Shown: positions 36,420 to 46,910, counted from the stretch's first letter. The stretch: DNA of 64,000 nucleotides from Streptomyces chattanoogensis (GCF_001294335.1 NZ_LGKG01000068.1:1-64000); one strand, 5' to 3'. Notes: generated by a model from the letters alone, not told the origin. Made by a program: numbers and translations.

Positions 36420-39089
36420 TCAGGGGACGGCCCGGTCGCCGTACCCTGCCGGGCAATTCTGGCAAATAGGGCGGAACGGTACGTTTTTCTGAGGTGTGGC
36501 GAACGAGGGGTTCCGGCGTCCGCGGAGAAGTGCGGCGAGGGCCACCGCGGCCAGCGCCAGCGCGCCCGCGCCGCTCGCCGCCAGCCCCCGGACCAGGCCA
36601 GGAGGGGTGTACGCACAGGACAGCCGCGCGGCGCCGGAGCCCAGCGGGACGGCCAGCAGACCGGCGAACGACCCCGCGGCACGCGCCGGCCCGCCGTCCA
36701 CCGAACAGCCCCACCCGGGCACCGCCGGAAGGGCGAACACCGCGCTGCCGGAGCCGCCCGGCGGCAGCTCGGCAACCAGTTCGTGGCCGCCGGTGTTCCA
36801 TTTGACGGGGCCGTTGATGCGCAGGGCGCGCACCGCGGCGGCAAATCTGCGAGGGGGGAGGCAGCCGATGGGGTGTTCGGGGATATGTTGCGGGCCGGCT
36901 CCGGAGAAGCGGACCGACAGTCCGCCGTCGGGGGGCACGGTGCCCAGCGTGCGCACCGGGTTCGTGGTGGTGCCGTCCCGCCGCCCGAGCGCCCGGCTCC
37001 TGCCGCCCAGGCCGCTGACCCGGCCGTGGAAGGACGGGGCGTACCAGACGGCGGTGCCGCCCGGGGTGCAGCGGGCGCGGAAGACGGTGCCGGAGCCATG
37101 GGTGCCGGTGCCCTGCGCGGGGGGCCCGGCAGCGGGCAGCAGCCAGCCGCCGGCGTCGCGCACCGGGGCCGGGCCCGCGCGGTGGATCAGGTCGGGGATC
37201 TCGTAGACCTTGGCGCCGAGGGCGCGTTCCTGGCGGGCGAAGACGGTCTCGGCGCGGGGTGTTCCGGGCCCGCCGGATGCGGCCGTCCGCAGGCCGCGGC
37301 GTACGGTCACCAGCGGGGCCGGGGCGGCGGGCCGGACGGTGAAGCGGCCGTCGTCGCGCGGTGCCAGATAGCTGCTGACGCCCATGAGGGCGCGCCCCAC
37401 GGGGTCCTCGAGGCTGAGCGTGTGCCGCCCGTTGATGTACCAGCCGCCGCCCAGGCCGCGCAGCGTGCGGGCGGTCGCGGCCGGCACATAGCTGCTGTAG
37501 TACGAGCCGCCCTCGCCGCCGATCAGCAGCGGATCGTTGTTGGCGAACTCATGCGGCCCGGGGTCGGTGCGCGAACGGGGCCAGTCGTCGCGGGCCGCGA
37601 GTCCCCGCTGGGCGGCGAGCGCCCGCGGGCTCAGCGTGACCTTCGGCCGGAACCACGCGATCTTGTCCCGCAGGACCGTGAGGGAGAACGCCGAGTAGGC
37701 CGAGCCGAGCGGCACCGTGCAGATCAGCACGGCGGTGGCGACGGTCCGTACGGCGGGCCCGGCGGCACGGCGGGAGACGGCCGCCGGCGCGATGAGGGCG
37801 CCCAGGGCGACGCCCCCGCCCGCCACCAGGATCCAGGTGGCGCTCCCGACCGAGGGCCGGTCCCGGCACACCCAGGCGAGCAGCGCCACCAGCACCGCGC
37901 CCCCGGCCAGTTCACGGACCCGCGGCCGGTGCGCCAGCGCCAGCCACGCCATCATCACCAGCATCCCGCTCAGCACGAACGCGGCGCGGAACGGACTCCC
38001 GTTGGGCAGCGCAAAGCCGTGCCACAGCAGAATCGTCGGCTCCCAGACGAACGAGCCCGCCACCGCCACCGCCAGCACGTACCACCCGGCCCGCACCCGC
38101 AGCGGCACGGCCCGCACGAACGGCAGGGCGGCCACCAGCAGCAGCCCCAGCATCCCGACGGAGATGTTCGGGACCTCCACGGTGCCCCGCCCGCCCGGCA
38201 GCAGCTGCGCCAGCTGGTCGAGCAGCGGCGGCGGCCCGGGGTACTCCACCGCGGGAGCGGGCTGCGCGGCCCGGCTCGCCTCGAGGGTGACGGTCAGCGC
38301 GGGCGCCGCCAGCGCGATGCCGGTGGCCATCATCGAGACGGCCCGCCCCAGCGCCCGCAGCCGCTCCCGGCCCGGCATACCGGAGGCCAGCACCAGCCTC
38401 AGCAGCAGCACCAGCGCCGTGGCGAGGCTCGCCATCGCCGCCGTGTAGAAGTTCCCCGCCCAGGCCAGCGCGCAGAGCAGGGTGCCGGCCACCCACCGCC
38501 GCCGGTGCAGACACCAGTCCGCCGCAATACCGGTCATCGGCAGGGAGACCAGCCCCCACATCCACATCGGATCGGCGAATCCGTCGCACAGCACCCAGGC
38601 GCACAGCCCGTACCCCACCGCGAGCAGCGCCCGCAGCGGCCCCGGTCCGGGCTGCAGCCGCCCGAGGAAGACGGTCATCAGCGCCGCGCCGAGCCCGATG
38701 CTCAGCAACGTCACCAGGAAGACCGGGAGTTCGACCAGATGGCGCGGGAAAAGCCCGACGAGCCACGAGAACGGGTTCATCACATAAGTGAGGAAGTCGG
38801 CCAGGAAAGGCACGCCGTAGCCGCTGTTCCAGTTGAAGAACAGATCCCCGCTGGTGGTGCCGTGCAGCAGATCCCACAGCCGGGCGTGGAACGGAATGAA
38901 CTGATTGCCCAGGTCGTTGACGGCACGCGAACGCGCCCCGAAGGGGTAGCCGCCGTAGCTCGCCAGCGCCAGGCAGTACGCCCCCATGGACAGCAGCGCG
39001 GCGAGCCCGGGTGCGGCCGCCCGCCGGGTCCGGCGCCGCACCGGACGGCTGGGGGTCGGTCTCACGGATGCCGCGGTCTCCAGCTTCAA
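36420..39089 (-). CDS. YfhO-family GT-C-like membrane glycosyltransferase
   Basis: About 889 residues. I place the start at TTG 39089, nine bases after GGAGG; TTG codons at 39095 and 39110 are in the same frame. There are roughly a dozen transmembrane helices in the first ~480 residues. The first extracytoplasmic loop carries the YfhO motif region GNQFIPFHARLWDLLHG followed by SGDLFFNWNSGYGVPFLADF. A large extracytoplasmic domain (about 490-840) precedes a final helix (about 845-870). YfhO proteins use lipid-phosphate sugars outside the membrane to glycosylate lipoteichoic or wall teichoic acid. The downstream CsbB-like and GtrA-like genes supply the donor. Confidence 0.9.
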   Translation of the reverse strand: MKLETAASVRPTPSRPVRRRTRRAAAPGLAALLSMGAYCLALASYGGYPFGARSRAVNDLGNQFIPFHARLWDLLHGTTSGDLFFNWNSGYGVPFLADFLTYVMNPFSWLVGLFPRHLVELPVFLVTLLSIGLGAALMTVFLGRLQPGPGPLRALLAVGYGLCAWVLCDGFADPMWMWGLVSLPMTGIAADWCLHRRRWVAGTLLCALAWAGNFYTAAMASLATALVLLLRLVLASGMPGRERLRALGRAVSMMATGIALAAPALTVTLEASRAAQPAPAVEYPGPPPLLDQLAQLLPGGRGTVEVPNISVGMLGLLLVAALPFVRAVPLRVRAGWYVLAVAVAGSFVWEPTILLWHGFALPNGSPFRAAFVLSGMLVMMAWLALAHRPRVRELAGGAVLVALLAWVCRDRPSVGSATWILVAGGGVALGALIAPAAVSRRAAGPAVRTVATAVLICTVPLGSAYSAFSLTVLRDKIAWFRPKVTLSPRALAAQRGLAARDDWPRSRTDPGPHEFANNDPLLIGGEGGSYYSSYVPAATARTLRGLGGGWYINGRHTLSLEDPVGRALMGVSSYLAPRDDGRFTVRPAAPAPLVTVRRGLRTAASGGPGTPRAETVFARQERALGAKVYEIPDLIHRAGPAPVRDAGGWLLPAAGPPAQGTGTHGSGTVFRARCTPGGTAVWYAPSFHGRVSGLGGRSRALGRRDGTTTNPVRTLGTVPPDGGLSVRFSGAGPQHIPEHPIGCLPPRRFAAAVRALRINGPVKWNTGGHELVAELPPGGSGSAVFALPAVPGWGCSVDGGPARAAGSFAGLLAVPLGSGAARLSCAYTPPGLVRGLAASGAGALALAAVALAALLRGRRNPSFATPQKNVPFRPICQNCPAGYGDRAVP

Positions 39090-39121
39090 GATCAAGATCC
39101 TCCAGATCAAAGATCAAGATC
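39080..39121 (-). repeat. Imperfect 21-bp tandem repeat over the YfhO-like gene start
   Basis: On the minus strand GATCTTGATCTT occurs twice about 21 bases apart, each followed by a TTGA-x-CTGGA segment. Each unit holds potential TTG start codons, and the first also supplies the GGAGG ribosome-binding site for the second. Confidence 0.75.
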
Positions 39122-39224
39122 GCCGGTGACTCACTCTAGGGGATATGCCTCATTTATCCGTTTTGTTGTGCCGGGGCGCGGGGCGGTTTCCCCTGATTTC
39201 CCGGCACCGGGCGCACCTCTGCAC

Positions 39225-39303
39225 CGGACGGGAGGCGAAGAGGGGGAGGAGAAGACGAGGAGAAGAAAAGGCGCAGGCAAAGCGGCAAACAAGCGGCAGG
39301 CCC
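39225..39303 (-). other. C/U-rich, G-poor tract after galE (possible Rho-dependent termination zone)
   Basis: On the minus strand the ~80 bases immediately after the galE stop are almost entirely C and T with few G, for example CTTTTCTTCTCCTCG. Such tracts can serve as Rho utilisation sites. No intrinsic hairpin separates galE from the YfhO-like gene. Confidence 0.3.
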
Positions 39304-40278
<975 letters not shown>

Positions 40279-40347
40279 AGCGCCAATCCTAGGTCGGGAC
40301 GGAAGGAGGAACGGAAGGGGCGAGGGGCGGCAGCGCCGGGAAGCGGC

Positions 40348-41991
40348 TCAGCGGCGGAATCTGCGGGCCGCGATACGCCATACGCTGCGCACACCCGCCG
40401 CGACCCGGAGGGAGAGCGCACCACCCGTCGTCGCATACGGCTGGGCCAGGAGCAGACCGTGCCGTCGGCTGGGCAGCACACGGCGGCGCAGACCGGGGCC
40501 CATCGCCCGGAGGGAGGCGCGGAAGCCGGCGCCGTCCGCGCAGCGGACCTCCGCCATCAGGTCCCATGGCTCGGGGTCCGCCGCGTGCCCCGAGCCCCGT
40601 TCGACCAGCGTCGCCAGATCCAGGACCACCTCGGCGGTCCAGCACGTCTCCGACCCGGTGGCGGCCGGGGCCGCGGTGAGCGCGGCGGTGTGCACGGGGC
40701 CGCGCCGGTCGTCCCGGCGGCGGCGCAGCTCTATGTCGATGCTGACCGGTCCGGCCGCGGCCAGCCGGCCGTACAGATCGTGGACGCGCAGCCGCAGCGT
40801 GCTGCGGGGGCCGATGGCCGGTTCGGCGTCGACGGTCACCGGCAGCCGGTGCATCGGCTTGGTGCCGAGGGCATCCAGTTCGACCTCGGGCAGGTCCGGG
40901 GACCATACGGCGTGCCCGTTGGCCTCGGCATAGGGCGGCAGCAGCCGGCCCGGCCGCGCCGCCAGCTGGGTGAGGCGCTCCAGGTCGCGGGGGGTGGGGG
41001 AGGCCAGGACGACCCGGGCCAGCCAGCGGGCCGGGGCGCGGGCGGCGCGCAGCGCGGCCTCGTCGAAGCCGGCCAGGTAGTCGCGGGTCAGCCGCCACCA
41101 CTCGGTGCGGTAGTCGCCGCCGCGGGTGTGCAGCTCGCGGACGTACATCCGCAGATCGTGGTCGAGGAACTTGGTGTCCGCGGCGAGCGCGAGGGCCTTG
41201 TGCCCGGCCTCCTGGAAGATCTGCACGCTGGCCCGGTGCGCGTCGATACGGGCCTGCCAGTTGGCGACGTCGGTGCGGTCCAGGGAGATGGACTGCCGGG
41301 CCGCGGAACGGCGCACATGCCAGATGTAGACGGCGTCCGGGATGGTGGCGATGCGGGGTGCGGCGGCCAGCACACGGGCGGTGAAGACGAAGTCCTCGTA
41401 GGTGTAGCGGCCCTCGGGGAAGGTGATGCCGTGCGCGAAGAGGAACGTTCTCTCATAGAGCTTGTTGACGCAGAGGGTGTCGCGCACCAGCTGGGGGCTG
41501 GCCTCGGCGGACTCGTGCACCGCCGCCTCACGGTAGAGGCCCGGCTGCCAGGGGACATCGCGCCGCACCGGCAGCTCGCGGCGGACACAGGCGCCCGCCG
41601 CCACCGGGGCGTCGGACCGCAGCGCGGCGGCCAGCAGGGCCTCGGCCGCCCCCGGCGGCAGTACGTCGTCGCTGTCCAGGAACATCACGAAGCGGCCGGT
41701 GGCGGCGCGCACCCCGTCGTTGCGCGGAGTGCCGCAGCCGCCGCTGTTCCCGTCGCGGTGGATCACCCGCAGCCGGGGGTCGGTGCGCGCAAGGGCGTCC
41801 AGGGCCTCGCCCGTGCCGTCGGTGGAGGCGTCGTTCACCGCGATCACCTCGGCGACCGCGTCCCCCTGAGACAGTGCGGAGCGCACGGCGTCGCGGACAT
41901 GGACGGCATCGTTGAACGCGATGACGACGATGCTGACCTGCGCGGTGGGCGTGATGGTGGGCCCAGGCCGCGGCTCAAGGGCTTCTTTCAC
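40348..41991 (-). CDS. Family 2 glycosyltransferase with C-terminal beta-rich region
   Basis: About 547 residues from GTG 41991 (GTG 41997 is equally possible; no strong ribosome-binding site precedes either). GT2 domain about 15-240 with VSIVVIAFNDAVHV, VIAVNDASTDGT and MFLDSDDVLPPG. The middle is helical (about 250-360). The C-terminal ~190 residues are beta-rich, with alternating short strands, resembling the accessory region of Streptomyces teichoic-acid-type glycosyltransferases. It lacks the Glyphos_transf domain of its two larger relatives in this cluster. It is 69 bases upstream of galE in the same direction. Acceptor and donor are unknown. Confidence 0.88.
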   Translation of the reverse strand: MKEALEPRPGPTITPTAQVSIVVIAFNDAVHVRDAVRSALSQGDAVAEVIAVNDASTDGTGEALDALARTDPRLRVIHRDGNSGGCGTPRNDGVRAATGRFVMFLDSDDVLPPGAAEALLAAALRSDAPVAAGACVRRELPVRRDVPWQPGLYREAAVHESAEASPQLVRDTLCVNKLYERTFLFAHGITFPEGRYTYEDFVFTARVLAAAPRIATIPDAVYIWHVRRSAARQSISLDRTDVANWQARIDAHRASVQIFQEAGHKALALAADTKFLDHDLRMYVRELHTRGGDYRTEWWRLTRDYLAGFDEAALRAARAPARWLARVVLASPTPRDLERLTQLAARPGRLLPPYAEANGHAVWSPDLPEVELDALGTKPMHRLPVTVDAEPAIGPRSTLRLRVHDLYGRLAAAGPVSIDIELRRRRDDRRGPVHTAALTAAPAATGSETCWTAEVVLDLATLVERGSGHAADPEPWDLMAEVRCADGAGFRASLRAMGPGLRRRVLPSRRHGLLLAQPYATTGGALSLRVAAGVRSVWRIAARRFRR

Positions 41992-42273
41992 AGTCACTAC
42001 ATCTACATTTCGTGTCGACAGCGTCTCTGGGCACGAGCGGGATCCGGTCCGTATGTCTGATGGGTCAGAGGGGGAATCCGTTCGCGCGGTTGCACCCGTT
42101 GCCGCGGTTTTCCGCGTCCTTGCCCTCTTGATGACGGGCCGGAAGGCCGGGCTCGGGTGGCATGGGCCCGTAAGGGCTTCCGCACAAGCTGTAACGACGC
42201 GAACGCCGCACGATGCCGATCCGGGCGCCATCACCTTGCCGCCGCGCCCCCTCGGCCGGCCGTCTCCGGTGGC

Positions 42274-45200
42274 TCACCCGGTGAGCAGATCGGCCACCCG
42301 ACCCGCCGCGCCGCCGTCGTCCCGGTGGCAGAAGTCCCGCCGGAAGTCCGCATACGCATCCGCGCCGGCCCGGGTGATCGCCGCCAAATCGCCCAGCGCG
42401 TCGATCAGTTCACCCGTGGTGGTGAGCAGCGGGCCGGGGACGCGCGCCTCGAAGTCGAGCGTGAAACCGCGCAGGGTGTCGCGGTAGTGCGGCAGGTCCG
42501 GGGTCAGGAAGAGCATCGGGCGGCCGGTGTTGGCGAAATCGGCGGCCAGCGAGGAGTAGTCGGTGACGAGGACATCGGCGGCCAGGAGAAGCTCGGTGGC
42601 GTCGGGGTGGGCCGACACATCGAGCGCGAAGGGGGCATGGTGGGCGGGGAGCCGGTCGGCCACCAGAGGGTGGCTGCGGACCAGGAGCACATGGCCGCCG
42701 GACAGCGCACTGCGGGCCGCCCCGAGGTCGAGCGCCAGGTGCATGCGGTGGTGGGCGGCGTCATAGGCGAGATCGTCGCGGGGGGTCGGCGCATAGAGCA
42801 CCACCTTTTTGCCCCGTGGAATGCCCAGCCGTCTGCGTACCGCGGCGGCGGTACGGTCCCGGTCGGCGGACAGCAGCGCATCCGTACGGGGCAGCCCGGA
42901 CTCCAGCAGCTCACCGGAGAAACCGAGCGCCGAGCGCAGTACGGGCGTGCTGTGGGCGTTGGGTGACAGCAGCACGCTCCACTGGCGGCCCAGACGCGGG
43001 CGCGGCGCCAGATGGGGGAGCCCGGCGCAGTACGTGCCGGCCAGCCCGGCGCCGATCTGCTTCAGCGGGGTGCCGTGCCAGGTCTGGACGACGGTCTGGC
43101 CGTCGCGGCGCAGGAACCAGCGGGGCAGATGAGTGTTGGTGACGATCCACCGGCTGTGGGCCAGGGCGCCGTGCCATTCGGCACTGCCCACGACCACGGC
43201 GCGGGCGGTGTCCGGCACCGCGGCCTGCGCATCACGCACCGCCCACAGATGCGTGACCTCCGTCCCCCGGCGCACCAGCTCCTCGTGCACCGCCCGCGGC
43301 GAATCCCCGTACGCACGGCCGCCGAAGCTGCTGTAGAGAACGGCCGCACGCAGCGGACGGCCCCGGTGGAGCGGATAGTGCAGCTCGCGCAGCACCCGGC
43401 GGCGGTAGGGGCCGCGGTCCGTGGCGGGCAGCGCCGGGCCCGCCGTCACCAGCGCCTCGTCGTGACGGTGCCGGTCGAGGGTGAGCGGCTTGCCGTTGAC
43501 CGTACGGGACGCGGGCAGCCCCTCGAAGACGGCGGGCACGAAACGTACCGGGCCGTCCAGGGGCGAGCCCGGCGCGCCCCGCTCGCGCAGATGCAGCGTC
43601 CAGCGGCCCTCGCGCAACGGCAGTTCACCCGCGAGGGACGGCAGCGCGCCGAGCGGGAGCGCGCAGTGGAAGCGGTCGCCGTCGTGGGTGGCGGCAAAGG
43701 CCGCCTCGGCCGCATGTGCGCCGTGCTTGAGGACGATCTCGGTGGCGAGCGGCGCGGCGTCCGGCAGCCGGCCCGCCACCAGCAGGGTGCCGTCCGCCCG
43801 CCAGATCACACGGTCCGCATACGGCTGCGGGGTGCGGTCGTGCAGGACGAGATTCCCGGTGGCGGTGGCCGCGACGACCAGCTCCCGGCCGTGCGGCAGC
43901 GGATGGCCCGCCGGGGGCAGGTCCGGCGGGCAGGCGATCGGGTCCGTACCGCCGTCGGGCAGCACCAGCTCCGGCGTCCAGGTTTCGGTGTGCACGGGCG
44001 GGATCGCCGGCGGCGCGCCGGCCCGGGCGGGACGCGCGGCGGCCAGCGCATCGAGACGGATGCGCACGGTCAGGGGCTCCCCGGACCGCGGGCCGTCCCC
44101 GGACAGGCGTTCCCCGGACCGCGGTGTGTCCCCCGGCCGGTCCGGTTCCACGTGAAACATCACCACCGTGCCCGTCCCCTCATGGGTCAGCCGCAGCGCC
44201 GCCGGGCGCGGGCCGGGTGCGGTGACGGTCAGATCGAGGGCACCGGCCGCCGCACGCTGCCCCACCAGCCTGCGCACCCGGCGTTCGACCGACAGCCGCA
44301 GCCGCCCGTCCGCATACCTCGGCACGATCCGTACGCCGTCGCCCACCTCGCAGGCAAGCGGTGCCGCCCCCGAACCGCTGTCCCCCGCCTCCAGCGCCGC
44401 CGCCCGCACCACACCCGCCGACGCAAGGACGACCCCGGCCGTCCAGTCCCCCTCCTCCCACCGCCCGCCTCTGCACAACCGGGCCGGATCGAGCCTGACC
44501 TCGAAGCCCGCCCAGTCGTAACAGTGCCGCTCCTGACCGGATGCGGCGGTCGCCTGCGGCATGGCCACCGGCCGCAGAGGGAGCAGGATCCGGCGGCGCC
44601 CCCGGGCGAGCACCGCGGTTCTGAGGTAGCCGTGCCGGGTGGCCGCCTCCAGATTGCGGATGTACGCCCAGCCGCGCAGCACCAGCGCCCCGTCCCGCCA
44701 CACCGCCTCCTGCACCCGGGCCCGGACGGGGAAGTCCGTACGCTCCAGCCGGGCCACGCCCGGCGGCAGCTCCAGCGGGGGAGTGAACGGCAGCACCGCC
44801 CGCTTGCGCAGCGGCGGCCCGGTGACATCGAATCCGGCCGGATCACGGGCCTCGTGCGCCAGCAGCGTCAGCAGATCCGCGAGGCGCCCGGCGCGGATCA
44901 GATACCAGCGCATCCGCAGCTCCACCGGCAGCGCGGGGAACAGCTGCGGGTCGGCCCGGGCGAGGAAGTCGCGGGCGCCCTCCAGGAACGCCGTACGGCA
45001 CTCGGGCGCGGCCCCCGGCAGCGCCGCGATCAGGTCGCACAGCCCGTCGGTGAGCACCCACCGGTCGTAGTCCTGCCGGAAGGCGTGGCGGCGGGGATGG
45101 GCCGGGTCGGCGAGAAACCGGCGGATGTCGGCCACCGCCGCGAACCGCTCCCGGACACCCGGCACATCGGGCAGCCGGTGCCGCCCGGCGCCCTCCGGCA

Positions 45201-45903
45201 GCCTGCGGCAGAGAACGTGCCCGCGGCCGACGTCCACCGCCCCGGCCAGAAAGTGCGCGGGCAGCGTCACCGCCGCGTCCTCGCACAATGCCCCCTCGGG
45301 AAACGCGAGTTGGTGCCGGTCCCAGAAGGAGCGGCGGAAGACCTTGTTCCCGGCGCAGTGGTCCGACAGCAGCGTCCGGTCCTCGGTGACATGGGTGCGC
45401 AGCACGGTCTCGCGGCCGGCCGGGTGGTACGGGGACTGACTGCGGCCGGCCGCGCCGAGCAGATAGACGTTGCCGGTCGCGAAGTCGGCACCGGACCGGT
45501 CCAGCAGACCCGTCAGATCCTCGTACGCGCGCGGCAGCAGCACATCCCCGGCATCGAGGAACGCCAGGTACTCGGTGTCCGGACGGGCCTGCCGGACACC
45601 GGTGTTGCGCGCCGCACCGGGCGCCGGGACGCCGCCCGGAGGGCGGACCGGACGGCCGGCGGGGCGGCGCACGGGCGCGGGAGCCGGATGCCGGACGATA
45701 CGGAACCGGGGGTCCCGGCCGGCGAATGCGCGGACGAGCGCGGCGCTCCGCGGAGCCTCGCCGTCGTCGGAGGCGCCCTCGACCAGCACCACCTCCAGCT
45801 CGGTCAGCGTCTGGGCCGCCACCGACGCCAGGCTCTCCTCCACATTCCGCTCGGACCCCTCGCGGTGAGGGACCGGGACGACCACGGTGAGCCGGGGCTT
45901 CAT
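42274..45903 (-). CDS. Large GT2 / CDP-glycerol (polyol-phosphate) phosphotransferase fusion
   Basis: 1209 residues. N-terminal GT2-like domain (about 1-290) with altered motifs: LVEGASDDG replaces the usual VDDGSxDG, FLDAGDVLLP replaces LDSDD, and a Pro/Arg-rich insert sits at about 80-103. A long beta-rich middle follows (about 380-815), containing VWRDGALVLRGWAYI-type strands. The C-terminal Glyphos_transf domain (about 830-1205) has intact VQTWHGTPLKQIGAG, VVLYAPTPRDD, LVTDYSSLAADFANTGRP and DFCHRDDGGAAGRV. The C-terminal half probably polymerises polyol phosphate, while the GT2 half may be weakened or use another donor. It is transcribed toward the GT2 and galE genes, with a 282-base gap. 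Confidence 0.9.
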   Translation of the reverse strand: MKPRLTVVVPVPHREGSERNVEESLASVAAQTLTELEVVLVEGASDDGEAPRSAALVRAFAGRDPRFRIVRHPAPAPVRRPAGRPVRPPGGVPAPGAARNTGVRQARPDTEYLAFLDAGDVLLPRAYEDLTGLLDRSGADFATGNVYLLGAAGRSQSPYHPAGRETVLRTHVTEDRTLLSDHCAGNKVFRRSFWDRHQLAFPEGALCEDAAVTLPAHFLAGAVDVGRGHVLCRRLPEGAGRHRLPDVPGVRERFAAVADIRRFLADPAHPRRHAFRQDYDRWVLTDGLCDLIAALPGAAPECRTAFLEGARDFLARADPQLFPALPVELRMRWYLIRAGRLADLLTLLAHEARDPAGFDVTGPPLRKRAVLPFTPPLELPPGVARLERTDFPVRARVQEAVWRDGALVLRGWAYIRNLEAATRHGYLRTAVLARGRRRILLPLRPVAMPQATAASGQERHCYDWAGFEVRLDPARLCRGGRWEEGDWTAGVVLASAGVVRAAALEAGDSGSGAAPLACEVGDGVRIVPRYADGRLRLSVERRVRRLVGQRAAAGALDLTVTAPGPRPAALRLTHEGTGTVVMFHVEPDRPGDTPRSGERLSGDGPRSGEPLTVRIRLDALAAARPARAGAPPAIPPVHTETWTPELVLPDGGTDPIACPPDLPPAGHPLPHGRELVVAATATGNLVLHDRTPQPYADRVIWRADGTLLVAGRLPDAAPLATEIVLKHGAHAAEAAFAATHDGDRFHCALPLGALPSLAGELPLREGRWTLHLRERGAPGSPLDGPVRFVPAVFEGLPASRTVNGKPLTLDRHRHDEALVTAGPALPATDRGPYRRRVLRELHYPLHRGRPLRAAVLYSSFGGRAYGDSPRAVHEELVRRGTEVTHLWAVRDAQAAVPDTARAVVVGSAEWHGALAHSRWIVTNTHLPRWFLRRDGQTVVQTWHGTPLKQIGAGLAGTYCAGLPHLAPRPRLGRQWSVLLSPNAHSTPVLRSALGFSGELLESGLPRTDALLSADRDRTAAAVRRRLGIPRGKKVVLYAPTPRDDLAYDAAHHRMHLALDLGAARSALSGGHVLLVRSHPLVADRLPAHHAPFALDVSAHPDATELLLAADVLVTDYSSLAADFANTGRPMLFLTPDLPHYRDTLRGFTLDFEARVPGPLLTTTGELIDALGDLAAITRAGADAYADFRRDFCHRDDGGAAGRVADLLTG

Positions 45904-46137
45904 ACGCGCGGACCTGCCTTTCCGAACACATTCCGATCAGGCGCATCACGGGATTGCGGCGTTCAACTCGCCCTTCGGCGGCGCGGTCACCGGATCTGCG
46001 CTGAAAGGGTGAGACGGCCGGGGCCCGCACCGGGGCGGCGTGCCGCACCGCCCGGCTCCCCCCTGATGCCGTAGACCGTTGGGCAGCGTCACGGCGTCCC
46101 ACGCGCCGTGTCCCCAGGGAAAGGTGACCGCTACCCG

Positions 46138-46809
46138 ATGCCCGGCCGAACCGACAGCTCCGCCACCGCCCGCCGGCCCGACGCAGCCGCCCCGGAGGCG
46201 CGCGCCGCCCGGCCCGCCCCCGGCACCGCCCCGCACGCCTCCACCGCCGGCCTCCCGGCCGGCGAACGCACCGGCGTCGTACGGCCCTTGCCCGCCCGGC
46301 CCCGCTACCGCCGGCAGCTGCGGCGGATCGGCCCGGGGCGGGTGCTGGACATCGGCTGCGGGGCGGGCGACACCCTCGCCGACTGCGCGCCCGGCAGCGT
46401 CGGCATCGACCACGACCCGCGCTCCGTCCACACGTGCCGGGCCCGCGGCCTGGCCGCCTACACCGCCGACGCCTTCCTCGAGAGCCCGCACGCCCGGCTC
46501 GGCGCCTTCGACGCGCTGCTGTGCGCGCATGTCCTCGAACACCTCGACGACGAGCAGGTCGAGGGCCTGCTACGGGCCTATCTCCCCTACGTACGGCCGG
46601 GCGGCGGCGTCCTGTTGATCACCCCGCAGGAGGCCGGCCACCGCGCCGAGGCGGCCCCGGTCCGCTTCACCGACTTCACGCTGCTGCGCGCCTTCGCCGA
46701 GTCGGCGGGGCTGGCCGTACGGCGGACGTACTCGTATCCGCTGCCGCGCGCGGCCGGAAAGCTGCTGCGGCGCAATGTGTTCGCGCTGGTGGGGCAGGTG
46801 CCGCGGTAG
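46138..46809 (+). CDS. Class I SAM-dependent methyltransferase
   Basis: 223 residues from ATG 46138; GTG 46108 would add ten residues. A disordered Pro/Ala-rich N-terminus (about 1-50) precedes a Methyltransf_11-like domain with SAM loop VLDIGCGAGDTL (about 70-81), acidic residue in GIDHDPRSV, and ALLCAHVLEHLDDEQV. The C-terminal part (SYPLPRAAGKLLRRNVF) is typical of small glycan or lipid methyltransferases of envelope clusters. It is divergent from the large fusion gene (234-base gap) and convergent with the next methyltransferase. The substrate is unknown. Confidence 0.87.
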   Translation: MPGRTDSSATARRPDAAAPEARAARPAPGTAPHASTAGLPAGERTGVVRPLPARPRYRRQLRRIGPGRVLDIGCGAGDTLADCAPGSVGIDHDPRSVHTCRARGLAAYTADAFLESPHARLGAFDALLCAHVLEHLDDEQVEGLLRAYLPYVRPGGGVLLITPQEAGHRAEAAPVRFTDFTLLRAFAESAGLAVRRTYSYPLPRAAGKLLRRNVFALVGQVPR

Positions 46810-46844
46810 GCGCGTACGGGCCGATGCGGGGGAGTGCACGCCAA

Positions 46845-46882
46845 GGGCGTACGGGCGGGTGCGCGCCCCGGCCCGTACGCCC
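46845..46882. terminator. Bidirectional hairpin between two methyltransferase genes
   Basis: Perfect 11-base arms (GGGCGTACGGG / CCCGTACGCCC) between convergent genes. Copies of the CGTACGGG sequence also occur on either side. Confidence 0.6.
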
Positions 46883-46910
46883 GTAACCCGTACGCTGGTC
46901 AGCGCCTTTC

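Noticed and set aside
43012..46074. 1020-codon plus-strand frame over the large fusion gene
   Set aside because: Arg/Gly/Pro/Gln-rich composition with no motifs; shadow of the minus-strand gene.
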